Assembly (NCBI GenBank): GCA_045806965.1
Contig: JBJMIG010000065.1
Coordinates: forward strand, 35,754-99,753
Reading direction: 5' to 3'
Length of the DNA: 64,000 nt
Source: DASYTH01 sp045806965
GTDB lineage: Bacteria > Actinomycetota > Actinomycetes > Mycobacteriales > Pseudonocardiaceae
Under the pieces are notes generated by a model that was not told the origin of the DNA, did not search any database, and saw only the letters and a program-made list of their open reading frames with translations. Made by a program: the position numbers and the translations under genes. Positions 9,551 to 17,579 of the stretch are shown here, piece after piece (position 1 is the first letter of the stretch; the number at the start of each line of letters is the position of its first letter).

Positions 9551-10597
9551 TCAAGGTTGGCCACCAACGCCGGTCCGCAGTTCCCGGACCCGCCCGCCGG
9601 GGACCGGGCTGGCCAGCGGCGCGGTGGGCAAGCCGGCGCCGTCCCGCAGGCCGCGCAGGAACTCCTCGATGGCCTGCCGGGCGGTGTGCTTGGGAGCCCA
9701 GCCGAGCTCGGTGCGGGCGCGGGTGGTGTCCATGATCGGCACGCGCAGCACCGCGTCCAGCAGGCCGGGACTGGCCGGCACCAGCCGCAGCAGCCACGCC
9801 GCGGCCAGGGCACCGCGCACCGGCCAGGCGGGCAGGGCGACGACCTTGGCCCGTAGGCAGTCGGCGAGCAGGGCCGCGTCCACCACCTCCTCGGCGGCGA
9901 TGTTGAACGCACCGCGAACCGGCCGGTGCACGGCCAACCGGAACGCCTCGGCGACATCGGCGGTGTGCGCGGCCTGGAAGCGCATGCCCGGCAGATCCGG
10001 CACGATCGGCACCAGGCCGGGTCGCACCAGCCGGCCGGGCAGCAGCGGCCCGGCGAACAGCCGGCGCTGCTCGGACGCCGAGCCGTGCTTGAACACGAAC
10101 CCGGGCCGCAGCCGGACCACCGAGAGGTCCGGGTTGGCCAGCTCCAGAGCGTCGAGAACTCTTTCCAGATAGGGCTTTTCGCGGGTGTAGGCGGCCTGCG
10201 GCCAACCGTCGGTCGGCCACGTCTCGGCCACCGGCTCATCCTTCGGGCCGGGTGAGTAGGCGCCCACCGAGGACGAGTACACCAACTTGGGCACCCGGGC
10301 CTGGGCCGCCGCGCGAAACACCCGGGCCCCGCCCTCGACATTGTTGGCCCACGTCACGGTCGGCCGGTGGGTGGGCTGGAACAGCCACGCCAGATGGACC
10401 ACGGCGTCGGCCCCCTCGAACAGGGCGACCAGGTCCGCGGTGCGGATGTCCGCACTCCGCCAGCTGACCTTGGGCAGCCGCAGGTCGGGCGCTCGGCGGG
10501 CGACCCCCAGCACCGATCCGACCTCCGGATCCCGGCTCAGTGCCGCCACCAGACTCGTGCCGATGTTCCCCGTCGCTCCGACCACCACGACCCTCAT
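9551..10597 (-). CDS. NAD-dependent epimerase/dehydratase family protein
   Basis: A 348-residue extended SDR. The nucleotide-binding motif GATGNIG lies at the very N-terminus, an active-site serine region is VYSSSVGAYS, and the catalytic pair is YTREK. The C-terminal half resembles proteins annotated as nucleotide-sugar epimerases, but the substrate is not evident. The ATG at 10597 lies 9 nt below a GGGTAT -10 element without a Shine-Dalgarno site, so it is probably leaderless and stress-induced. It is not close to the heptose operon and is not obviously its missing epimerase. Confidence 0.8.
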   Translation of the reverse strand: MRVVVVGATGNIGTSLVAALSRDPEVGSVLGVARRAPDLRLPKVSWRSADIRTADLVALFEGADAVVHLAWLFQPTHRPTVTWANNVEGGARVFRAAAQARVPKLVYSSSVGAYSPGPKDEPVAETWPTDGWPQAAYTREKPYLERVLDALELANPDLSVVRLRPGFVFKHGSASEQRRLFAGPLLPGRLVRPGLVPIVPDLPGMRFQAAHTADVAEAFRLAVHRPVRGAFNIAAEEVVDAALLADCLRAKVVALPAWPVRGALAAAWLLRLVPASPGLLDAVLRVPIMDTTRARTELGWAPKHTARQAIEEFLRGLRDGAGLPTAPLASPVPGGRVRELRTGVGGQP

Positions 10598-10606
10598 GAC
10601 CAGGGC

Positions 10607-10631
10607 ATACCCAATACCACACGAACCAATC
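10607..10631 (-). promoter_or_regulatory. SigB/SigF-like promoter, leaderless configuration
   Basis: On the minus strand GATT (10631-10628), a 15-nt spacer and GGGTAT (10612-10607), with the ATG nine bases further at 10597. Confidence 0.5.
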
Positions 10632-10647
10632 CGCGATTAGCCGTCCG

Positions 10648-10697
10648 CGCAGGGTGACATTGCGCTTGTCGCAGCCCAGGAAGGTGGCACTCGGAAC
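10648..10697 (+). repeat. Dispersed intergenic repeat, locus B (degenerate)
   Basis: CGCAGGGTGACATTGCGCTTGT (10648-10669, two mismatches to the unit of locus A) is followed by a decayed copy AAGGTGGCACT at 10681. It sits between the start of the epimerase gene and the end of the SDR gene. Confidence 0.65.
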
Positions 10698-10707
10698 CCT
10701 CCTGGAT

Positions 10708-11610
10708 TCACGTCAGGGGTTGGCCGCCCGTCACGCCGAGGATTTCGCCGGTGACATAGCTGGATTCCTGGGAGGCGAAGAACACGAAAGCCGGAGCCAG
10801 TTCGGCGGGCTGGCCGGCGCGACCAAGCGGGGTCTGCCCGCCGAAGGAATCCACCTTCTCGGCCGGCATGGTGGCCGGGATCAGTGGGGTCCACACGGGG
10901 CCCGGTGCGACCGAGTTGACCCGGATCCCCTTGCCGGCAAGGTCCGCCGAGAGCGCCTTGGTGAAGGTGACGATTCCGCCCTTCGTCATCGCGTAGTCGA
11001 TCAGCTGTTGGGAGGGCTGCGAGGCCTGGATGGAGGAGGTGTTGATGATGCTGGCACCGGGTGGCATGTGCGGCACGGCCGCCTTGCACAGCCAGAACAT
11101 GGCATAGAGATTGGTCTTCACCACGCGGTCGAACTGTTCGGTGGAGATGGCGAGGATCCCCTCGTCCTGCGACATCTGGTAAGCCGCGTTGTTCACCAGC
11201 ACGTCGATGTGGCCGAACTCGGCGACCGCTCGCTCGATCACCCGGGTGCAGTGCTCCTCGCTGGTGAGGTCACCGGGGACCGGCACGGCCTCGCGACCCG
11301 CCTGCCGCACCAGTTCCATCGTCTCCTTGGCGTCGGACTCCTCTTCGTCCAGGTAGGACAACAGGATGTCGGCCCCTTCGCGGGCGAACGCCACCGCGAC
11401 CGCCCGTCCGATCCCCGAGTCACCTCCGGTGATCACTGCCTTGCGTCCGACCAACCGGCCGCTGCCCCGGTAGGAGTCCTCGCCGTGATCGGGCCGCGGC
11501 CCCATCCCCTCGCCACTGCCCGGATGCTCCTGCTCGTGTCCCCGCTGCTGGTCCGGCCGGCTGTACTGCGACCTCGGATCCCGCTGGGTGTACTGATCGG
11601 CGTCGTTCAC
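10708..11610 (-). CDS. Stress-type SDR oxidoreductase (GSP39-like)
   Basis: A 300-residue SDR with a 45-residue Gln/Arg/Asp-rich, disordered N-terminal tail (QYSRPDQQRGHEQEHPGS) before the fold. Motifs are TGGDSGIG, NNAA and YAMTKGG, with SSIQA holding the catalytic serine. The tail and the GGDSGIGRAVA pattern match general-stress dehydrogenases related to Bacillus GSP39/YhxC, which are commonly stress-induced; the substrate is unknown. I chose GTG 11610 with AGGAAGGA upstream rather than 11691. A GGGTAC at 11633-11638 on this strand may be its -10 element, though no good -35 is seen. Confidence 0.85.
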   Translation of the reverse strand: MNDADQYTQRDPRSQYSRPDQQRGHEQEHPGSGEGMGPRPDHGEDSYRGSGRLVGRKAVITGGDSGIGRAVAVAFAREGADILLSYLDEEESDAKETMELVRQAGREAVPVPGDLTSEEHCTRVIERAVAEFGHIDVLVNNAAYQMSQDEGILAISTEQFDRVVKTNLYAMFWLCKAAVPHMPPGASIINTSSIQASQPSQQLIDYAMTKGGIVTFTKALSADLAGKGIRVNSVAPGPVWTPLIPATMPAEKVDSFGGQTPLGRAGQPAELAPAFVFFASQESSYVTGEILGVTGGQPLT

Positions 11611-11694
11611 GGGCGTGCTTCCTTCCTCGGAGGTACCCGGGTGTCTAGGAGAACGACCCGGTTTGAGTTCGGCGGACACGTGACGGTCCACCGG

Positions 11695-12168
11695 TCAGGC
11701 GGCTATCCAATTCGGTGTCGCGATGTTGTTGCGCCGGCACCAACGCAGCAGGTTGTCGGTCCACTGCAGCACCGTGAGGACCGCCTCGGCTCCGGCCATC
11801 GGGCCGGCGACGAGCACCAGGTCGATCTGGTCCGCCGTGTCCGCCGGACATCCGTTTACCTTGGCGAGCAGGGCCCGCATCGTCGCTCGCAGCGGCGGTT
11901 CCAGCAGGTCGATGTCCACGAGAGACTCGTCCTCACCGCGCACGTCCAGCTCGAACACCTCGTTGTCGTCGATGGGCGTGGCACCCGACAGGACCAGGGT
12001 GGCGGCGAGGTCGATCAGCTCGGTGAGGATGGACCGCAGCCGCCGACCCGACGAGGAGTCTGTGGCTACGAGCGAGTCCAGGCAGCGTGCGGCGGCCGTC
12101 CACCCGCCGTGTCGAACCATGATGAGCAGGTTGGCAACGGTGACTCGGGCGGAGTACCCGTCAGACAT
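11695..12168 (-). CDS. Hypothetical protein (157 aa)
   Basis: A 157-residue acidic, probably cytoplasmic protein with no membrane segment and no motif I recognise. A hydrophobic helix-rich core (LIMVRHGGWTAAARCLDSL, LTELIDLAATLVL) is followed by an acidic middle (DDNEVFELDVRGEDESLVDIDLLEPP). The ATG at 12168 is preceded by GGAGGTGAGG. It lies between a stress-type SDR and a STAS gene on the same strand and might belong to the same response; this is context only. Confidence 0.6.
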   Translation of the reverse strand: MSDGYSARVTVANLLIMVRHGGWTAAARCLDSLVATDSSSGRRLRSILTELIDLAATLVLSGATPIDDNEVFELDVRGEDESLVDIDLLEPPLRATMRALLAKVNGCPADTADQIDLVLVAGPMAGAEAVLTVLQWTDNLLRWCRRNNIATPNWIAA

Positions 12169-12379
12169 GGCACCTCACCTCCGGCCGCGCCGCGCCGGAC
12201 CGGCAGTGGTCGCCGATGACGTGTCCCACCACAGTTTTCCTCCCGCCCCTTTCGATGCTGTTGACCGCGTACCCGCTCACCGCCGGCTGAATCCCGACGG
12301 TGCGCGTTGGACGAGGACGAGCAGCCAAAGGAGTGAGTACCGCCAGGGCGCGGGAAGCCGAGGCGACGACCTGAGCCGG

Positions 12380-12769
12380 TCACCGGTAGGCGAGCCCGGC
12401 CAGATCCACGAGACGTGCCACGGTCCGGTTGTCCCCGACGGCCAACCGCAGCCGAATGCCGCGCATCTTGGCCAGCACCACGCTTCGCGCCAGCACGGTG
12501 AGTCCGGCCACGCCGAGAAAGGTGACCTGGGACAGGTCAACCGTCAGCGTGGTAGGCCGGGTCCGCAGCCGGTGGGTGAGCAGTTCGTGGAGTCGCGGCG
12601 CGGTCAGTGCGTCCACGTCCCCGGACACCGTCACGAGGGTGTGTCCGGACGCCGGCCGAGTCACACTCAGCCGCATGGCGTGGTAATCAAGACATTCCGG
12701 CCGGCTGACCGGGCGGGGAGCGGTCGGTGTGAGCGACACCGGACGCGCGTGAGCCGTGCTCAGGACCAT
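12380..12769 (-). CDS. STAS-domain protein (anti-sigma factor antagonist-like)
   Basis: A 129-residue protein with a STAS domain in the last 95 residues (VTVSGDVDALTAPRLHELL, then VDLSQVTFLGVAGLTVL). In partner-switch antagonists the residue before the conserved Gly-Leu is a phosphorylatable Ser or Thr; here the stretch is GVAGL, so the expected serine is alanine. It may therefore be constitutively active or have another role. A hairpin that would hide its GAGAGG ribosome site lies 11-28 nt before the start. Its neighbours include SpoIIE-type phosphatases, the usual partners of such proteins. Confidence 0.8.
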   Translation of the reverse strand: MVLSTAHARPVSLTPTAPRPVSRPECLDYHAMRLSVTRPASGHTLVTVSGDVDALTAPRLHELLTHRLRTRPTTLTVDLSQVTFLGVAGLTVLARSVVLAKMRGIRLRLAVGDNRTVARLVDLAGLAYR

Positions 12770-12779
12770 CGATGAATCG

Positions 12780-12797
12780 CCTCTCTCACAGGAGAGG
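12780..12797 (-). promoter_or_regulatory. Hairpin covering the STAS gene ribosome-binding site
   Basis: On the minus strand CCTCTC (12797-12792), a 6-nt loop and GAGAGG (12785-12780), which is the likely Shine-Dalgarno sequence 10 nt before ATG 12769. The stem could restrict translation. Confidence 0.35.
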
Positions 12798-12985
12798 GCG
12801 AAGCCGGCACACCGTACGCCCCCGCCAGGACTGACGAGCTCGGGCGGCTACCGGTCGAACCGTATTCTCGACATTACCCCAACCGCGGACCACCGGCCCG
12901 CCTTCCGGAGCAGCGTCACCCTCCTACTCTGCCGGCGCGGACGGCCGGGCCTCGCGCCGGGCCGGCCCGCGACCCGCACGCAACC

Positions 12986-14425
12986 TCAGACGGCGCCCCG
13001 AATCCGGTCGATCACAGCGCTGGTGGAGTGGTCGGCGACGTAGTCGAGGATGCGGACCTGCCCGCCGTACTCACCGACCACCTCGGTCTCGGCCAGCATG
13101 CCCGGGCTGTAGTCGCCGCCCTTGGCGTAGATGTCCGGTCGCAGCAGGCGCAGCAGCCGGCTCGGGGTGTCCTCGTCGAACACCGTGACGTGGTCCACGC
13201 AGCTGAGCGCGGCGAGCACGGCGGCGCGGTCGGTTGCCGGGTTCACCGGCCGGTCGCTGCCCTTGAGCCGGGAGACGCTCGCGTCGGAGTTGAGCGCCAC
13301 GACCAGCACGTCGCCGAGTGCCTTGGCCTGGTTGAGGTAGGCGATGTGGCCGCGGTGCAGCACGTCGAAGCAGCCGTTGGTGAACACGATCCGCCGGCCG
13401 GCCCCACGGTGCTCGGCCACGACCGCGGAAAGCGCGCCGGAGTCCAGTGCGGTGCCCTGGAATCCGGCGAGCCGCTCGGTGAGCGCGCCGACCGTGCAGA
13501 CCGCGGTACCCGGCCGGTGCACCACCACGTCGGCGGCGGCCTGGGCCAGTTCGACCGCGAGCGCTGGACTCAGGCCGCAGCAGCGGGCCAGGGTGAGCGC
13601 CGCGCAGAACGTGTCGCCCGCGCCGGCCGTCCGGCTCTCCGGCGCGGGTTCGGCCCAGGTCCGGTAGGGCGGCTCACCGGGGGTCAGCAGCACCGCGCCA
13701 TCCCGGTCAAGGGTCACCGCGACGGTGTCCGCGCCGGTGGCCTCCCGCAGCCGGTCGCGGTGTGCGGCGAAGAAGTCCGCGCGTTCCGGACCGTCCGGCG
13801 CGGGCCGGTCGAGCAGCGCGCCGGCCTCAGCGGCGTTCGGAGTGACGAGGTCGGGACGAAGGCCGGGCCACCTGTCCGGCCGGTGCGCGTCCACGACGAG
13901 CAGCGGAATGTCCTTGCGCAGCGGGGAAAGCGCGTCGAGCAGCCGCCGGTCGGCCGGCCCGGATCGGTAGTCGCACAGCACCACGGCGTCGCAGCCGGAC
14001 ACCAGCGCGGCGAGGTCGGCGACCGGGGCCGGATGCGGCTCGCCGTCGTCCACCCGAAGCAGGACCTGATCGGCGGCGACGATGCGCCGTTTGGCCACGG
14101 TCCGCCCGCGCTCGACCCGGACGGCGTCGGTGCGCACCCCGGCCTCGGCGAGCGCGGCGATCAGCTCGGTCCCGGCCTGGTCGTCGCCGACCGCGCTGAC
14201 CAGCCGCACGTCGGCACCGAGCGCGGCGAGGTTGACCGCGGTGTTGGCCGCTCCCCCGGGCGCGACGGTCCGGCGGTCCACGTCGACCACCGGCGCGGGC
14301 GCCTCCCGGCAGAGCCGGTTCGCGTTGCCGGATAGCCATTCGTCCAGGATGGCGTCGCCGATCACGACGATCGTCGGCCGCCGCCGGGCGATCAGCGCGG
14401 GCAGGTCTGCGGTGAGTTCGTTCAT
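12986..14425 (-). CDS. hldE: Bifunctional heptose-7-P kinase / heptose-1-P adenylyltransferase (copy 1)
   Basis: A 479-residue two-domain enzyme. The N-terminal ribokinase-fold kinase (about 1-325) has VVIGDAILDEWLSG, APGGAANTAVNLAALG and the catalytic TAGAGDTF. The C-terminal cytidylyltransferase-like domain (about 345-479) has FTNGCFDVLHRGH and the ribose-binding YAKGGDY. It phosphorylates D-glycero-D-manno-heptose 7-phosphate at C1 and later adds AMP to make ADP-heptose. It is the last gene of the minus-strand heptose operon; its ATG overlaps the stop of the upstream GT9 gene (ATGA). A second complete hldE lies in the same operon at 17580. Confidence 0.92.
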   Translation of the reverse strand: MNELTADLPALIARRRPTIVVIGDAILDEWLSGNANRLCREAPAPVVDVDRRTVAPGGAANTAVNLAALGADVRLVSAVGDDQAGTELIAALAEAGVRTDAVRVERGRTVAKRRIVAADQVLLRVDDGEPHPAPVADLAALVSGCDAVVLCDYRSGPADRRLLDALSPLRKDIPLLVVDAHRPDRWPGLRPDLVTPNAAEAGALLDRPAPDGPERADFFAAHRDRLREATGADTVAVTLDRDGAVLLTPGEPPYRTWAEPAPESRTAGAGDTFCAALTLARCCGLSPALAVELAQAAADVVVHRPGTAVCTVGALTERLAGFQGTALDSGALSAVVAEHRGAGRRIVFTNGCFDVLHRGHIAYLNQAKALGDVLVVALNSDASVSRLKGSDRPVNPATDRAAVLAALSCVDHVTVFDEDTPSRLLRLLRPDIYAKGGDYSPGMLAETEVVGEYGGQVRILDYVADHSTSAVIDRIRGAV

Positions 14426-15504
14426 GCCGGACAAGCCTCCAGTCGGGATACCAGCCGCAGCACGGCGGCGGCGACGACGGCCGGATCGACGTCGAGGCAC
14501 TCCTGCCGGTACGGGCAGCGGAACTGCCGGCAAGGCGAACAGGACACCTCCTGCCGCAGCAGGATGCTCGTGGTCGACCGCGGACCCATGTCGGTGATCC
14601 GCTCGGTGCCGGCGTAGGTCACCACCACCGGCACGCGAACCGCGTCGGCCAGGTGCATACAGCCGGAGTTGTTGCAGAGCAGGACATCGGCGCCGGCCAC
14701 CGCGGCGGCCAGGGCCGGCACGTCCAGCCCGGTCAGCGGCCGCACCCGGGCCGAGCCGGCGCCGTCCACCACGGACTCGATCAACTCCCGCTCGGCCGGC
14801 GGCCCGGTGACCAGCACGTCGATGCCGGCCGAGGCGACGATGCCGGCGGCCTGGCCGAACCGGTCGGCCGGGTACCGCTTGCTCGGGCAGGATCCGCCAG
14901 GGGCGAGCAGGACGTACGGATCGTCAACTCCGGCCCCGGCCGGCGTCCGCAGCTCCAGCGCCGGTCCGGCCGGTGGGACGCCGAGTGCGGCGAGCAGGTG
15001 CAGACAGCGGTCCACCTGGTGCGTGCCATCCGGCGGCGGAGTGATCCAGTGAGTGGCCACGGCCCCGCCGAACTCCGCGGAGTGCACCGCCCGCACCGGG
15101 ATCTCGGCCAGCAGCCCGGCGTAGGCCGCGGGCCACGGCGACTGGGTCGGCGAGGTGAACACCAGCATGACGTCGTACCGGCCGGCCCGCAGGCGTTCGA
15201 CGAGGTCGCGCTCGGTGTCCGCCCGGTTCACCGGGCCGGCGTCGATCTGTTGCCAGGCAACCGAAGCGGTGAGCACCCCGGCGACTCCGGGGAGCAGCGG
15301 CACGACCGCGGCGCCGGCCGGCGAGGCGAGCAGGTCGATCCGGGCCTTCGGGGCCGCTCGCCGCAACGCCCGCAGCGCCGGCGTGAGCATCACGACGTCG
15401 CCAAGGTTGTCCGCGCGCACGGCCAGGATCCGCTCGACCGCGGACCACTCGACCGGGCCGCCCCGGTCGGCGGCCGGGTGGCGCGCCGGTCGCGGCCGGG
15501 TCAC
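14422..15504 (-). CDS. GT9-family (heptosyltransferase-like) glycosyltransferase
   Basis: A 360-residue GT-B enzyme of the ADP-heptose transferase family. It has ILAVRADNLGDVVMLTPALRAL at the acceptor domain, LLAPGGSCPSKRYP at the start of the donor domain, and LLCNNSGCMHLADA for nucleotide-sugar binding. The C-terminus has a Cys-rich run (SCSPCRQFRCPYRQEC), also found in lipopolysaccharide heptosyltransferases. Here it must act on a Gram-positive acceptor (inference). The GTG at 15504 overlaps the preceding stop (GTGA), so it is translationally coupled to the aldehyde dehydrogenase gene. Confidence 0.88.
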   Translation of the reverse strand: MTRPRPARHPAADRGGPVEWSAVERILAVRADNLGDVVMLTPALRALRRAAPKARIDLLASPAGAAVVPLLPGVAGVLTASVAWQQIDAGPVNRADTERDLVERLRAGRYDVMLVFTSPTQSPWPAAYAGLLAEIPVRAVHSAEFGGAVATHWITPPPDGTHQVDRCLHLLAALGVPPAGPALELRTPAGAGVDDPYVLLAPGGSCPSKRYPADRFGQAAGIVASAGIDVLVTGPPAERELIESVVDGAGSARVRPLTGLDVPALAAAVAGADVLLCNNSGCMHLADAVRVPVVVTYAGTERITDMGPRSTTSILLRQEVSCSPCRQFRCPYRQECLDVDPAVVAAAVLRLVSRLEACPA

Positions 15505-16865
15505 CGGGACCGCCCTGGCGCGGCGATGTGCACCACCTTCACCGTGGTCAGCTCGTCGAGCAGCTCCGGCCCGTAGCCGAAGCCGGTTCCGCTGGCGCCC
15601 CGGGGTTGCGCGGCGCCACCGGGGGCGCCGCCGAACACCGCGTTGATCTTGACGGTGCCCACCGGAAGCCGCCGGTAGGCCAGCGTTGCATTCGCCATCG
15701 AGCCGGTCAGCACGGTCGCGGCCAACCCGTAGCGTCCGGTTGCCGCCTCGTCGAGTCCACTGTGGAAGGTCGGGACCACGCGGACCGGTGCCACCGGACC
15801 GAACGTCTCCTCGCCCAGCACCAACATGTCCGGCGTGCACTCGGACAGGACGGTCGCCGGGTAGCGCGCGCCCGGACCGTCCGGGACCACCCCGCCGAGT
15901 TCCAGGACGGCGCCGCGCGCCACCGCGTCCTCGACGTGCGCGTGCACCTTGTCCCGGTGCGCCCGATCCACCAGGGGGCCCACCGGCCAGTTCCGCGCCT
16001 GCAGGACCAGCGCGCGCAGGAATGGCTGCGCCACCTCGGTGTGCACGTAGATCCGCTCGACCGAGGTGCAGATCTGCCCGGCGTTGGTGAACGCACCGAT
16101 CGCGGCCTGCTCGGCCGCCCACTCCGGATCGACGTCCCGGTCGACCAGCAGCGGGTCGTTGCCGCCGTTCTCCAGCAACACCTTCGCGCCGGTGCGCGCG
16201 GCCGCCTCGGCGATCGAGCGCCCGGTTGCGGTGCTGCCGACGTGCGCGACCACGTCGACACCGGGGTGGCCGGCGAGCCGGGCGCCGACCTCGCCGCCGC
16301 CGACCAGCGTGCTCAGCACGCCGGGCGGGAACGCTTCGGCCAACAACCGCCCGAGCAGCACGCCGGTGTGCGGGCTGCGCTCGCTCGGCTTGTGCAGCAC
16401 GGTGTTCCCGGTGACCAGTGCGGCGCCGAGCAGCCCGCAGGCCACCGCGACGGGGTCGTTCCACGGGGTGAGCGCGACGACCACGCCGCGCGGCTCGGGG
16501 ATCATCAGGTCGGTGGCGCGCGGATCGCCGAGCAGACTCCGTCCCCGATGGACGGGGCCCAGCTCCGCGTACTGCAACAGGGTTCCGACGCCGGCCTCGA
16601 TCGAGGCCAGGCACTCCGCGCGCGGCCGTCCGGTCTCCCGCTCGTGCACCCCGGCCAGGTCCCGCATCCCGGTCCGCAGCAGCGTGGCCGCCTCGCGCAG
16701 TGCCGCGCCGCGCTCCCCCGCCGGGGTACGGGCCCACGGCCCGGCCGCGGCGCGGGCATCGTCGACGGTCCGGTCGACCTCGTCCGGCCCGGCCACTGGC
16801 AGACTGCCGACCGGCTCGTCGTCGATCGGGCTACTGATCTCGATCAGTTCGGTCAGCACGGCCAC
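15501..16865 (-). CDS. Aldehyde dehydrogenase family protein
   Basis: A 454-residue NAD(P)-dependent aldehyde dehydrogenase. The cofactor and active-site regions are visible: TPWNDPVAVACG, GSTATGRSIAEAAA, LLENGGNDP (catalytic Glu) and NAGQICTSVERI (catalytic Cys). The start is GTG 16865 with GAGGAGGAG five bases upstream; it overlaps the end of the SDR gene by 13 bp. Its position inside the heptose operon, next to an SDR, suggests that together they oxidise a sugar alcohol or aldehyde to an acid; no substrate can be read from sequence. Confidence 0.88.
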   Translation of the reverse strand: MAVLTELIEISSPIDDEPVGSLPVAGPDEVDRTVDDARAAAGPWARTPAGERGAALREAATLLRTGMRDLAGVHERETGRPRAECLASIEAGVGTLLQYAELGPVHRGRSLLGDPRATDLMIPEPRGVVVALTPWNDPVAVACGLLGAALVTGNTVLHKPSERSPHTGVLLGRLLAEAFPPGVLSTLVGGGEVGARLAGHPGVDVVAHVGSTATGRSIAEAAARTGAKVLLENGGNDPLLVDRDVDPEWAAEQAAIGAFTNAGQICTSVERIYVHTEVAQPFLRALVLQARNWPVGPLVDRAHRDKVHAHVEDAVARGAVLELGGVVPDGPGARYPATVLSECTPDMLVLGEETFGPVAPVRVVPTFHSGLDEAATGRYGLAATVLTGSMANATLAYRRLPVGTVKINAVFGGAPGGAAQPRGASGTGFGYGPELLDELTTVKVVHIAAPGRSR

Positions 16866-17566
16866 GACGGCTCCTCCTCGTGGCACACCACCAGTTCCCG
16901 GACCTCGGTGCCCCGCGGCCGGCCCAGTGCGTGGACGATGCTGTCCGCGATCACGGCCGGTGGGACGAGCTTGCTCACGTCCGGCGGCCGGTACTGCTCC
17001 TCCCGGCCATCGAAGAACCCGGTGCGCATCCCGCCCGGGACGACCAGCGTGACGCCCACCCGCCCGGCGAGCTCCATGGCCAGCGCGCGGGTCAGGCCGA
17101 CGACGCCGAACTTCGAGGCGCAGTAGGCGGAGGCGTCCGCCGCCACCCGCAGGCCCAGCGTGGACGCGATCGTCACGATCCGCCCGTGCGCGTGCTCCAG
17201 GTAGGGCAGCGCGGCCCGGATCACCGCCGCGGTGCCGAACAGGTTGACCCGCACCACGTTCTCCCAGTCCGACGTGGACACCTTCTCGATCGGGCCGCAG
17301 GAGTCGATGCCGGCCGCGGTCACCACCGCGTCCAGCCCGTTGTGCCGCTCGGCCAGATCGCGCACGGCCCGTTCGGTGGCCTCACCGTCGGCCACGTCGA
17401 CCAGGCGGAAGTCGGCCAGCTCCAACGCCGGCTCCTGCATGTCCAACACCACCGGCCAGCCGCCGGCCGCGTGCACCAGCTCGACGACCGCCGCGCCAAG
17501 CCCGGAGGAACCGCCGCTGACCAGGACGGTGCCCAGCGGTCCCGGCTGATAGTTCTGAGTGGACAC
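16853..17566 (-). CDS. SDR oxidoreductase in the heptose operon
   Basis: A 237-residue classical SDR with GGSSGLGAA at the cofactor site, TAAGID, a catalytic serine in IASTLG, and YCASK. It is a short classical SDR and not an extended SDR like HldD, so it is unlikely to be a direct ADP-heptose 6-epimerase replacement, though an oxidation step on the sugar is possible. The start is GTG 17566 with AAGGGAAGGA upstream. It overlaps the aldehyde dehydrogenase gene downstream. Confidence 0.85.
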   Translation of the reverse strand: MSTQNYQPGPLGTVLVSGGSSGLGAAVVELVHAAGGWPVVLDMQEPALELADFRLVDVADGEATERAVRDLAERHNGLDAVVTAAGIDSCGPIEKVSTSDWENVVRVNLFGTAAVIRAALPYLEHAHGRIVTIASTLGLRVAADASAYCASKFGVVGLTRALAMELAGRVGVTLVVPGGMRTGFFDGREEQYRPPDVSKLVPPAVIADSIVHALGRPRGTEVRELVVCHEEEPSWPC

Positions 17567-17579
17567 TGTGATCCTTCCC

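Noticed and set aside
9486..10220. Extension of the GAF-ANTAR frame to 10220
   Set aside because: It is antisense-like sequence over the epimerase gene; the paralogue is also exactly 240 residues.
9551..10597. Epimerase-like protein as part of the heptose pathway
   Set aside because: It is separated by three genes and about 2.4 kb from the operon and has its own stress-type promoter.
15505..16737. Long upstream frame of the GT9 gene at 14422
   Set aside because: It covers the aldehyde dehydrogenase in another frame with low-complexity composition; the GTGA overlap marks the true start.
16853..17566. SDR in the heptose operon as the missing ADP-heptose 6-epimerase
   Set aside because: HldD is an extended SDR of about 310 residues with a C-terminal substrate domain; this is a 237-residue classical SDR.
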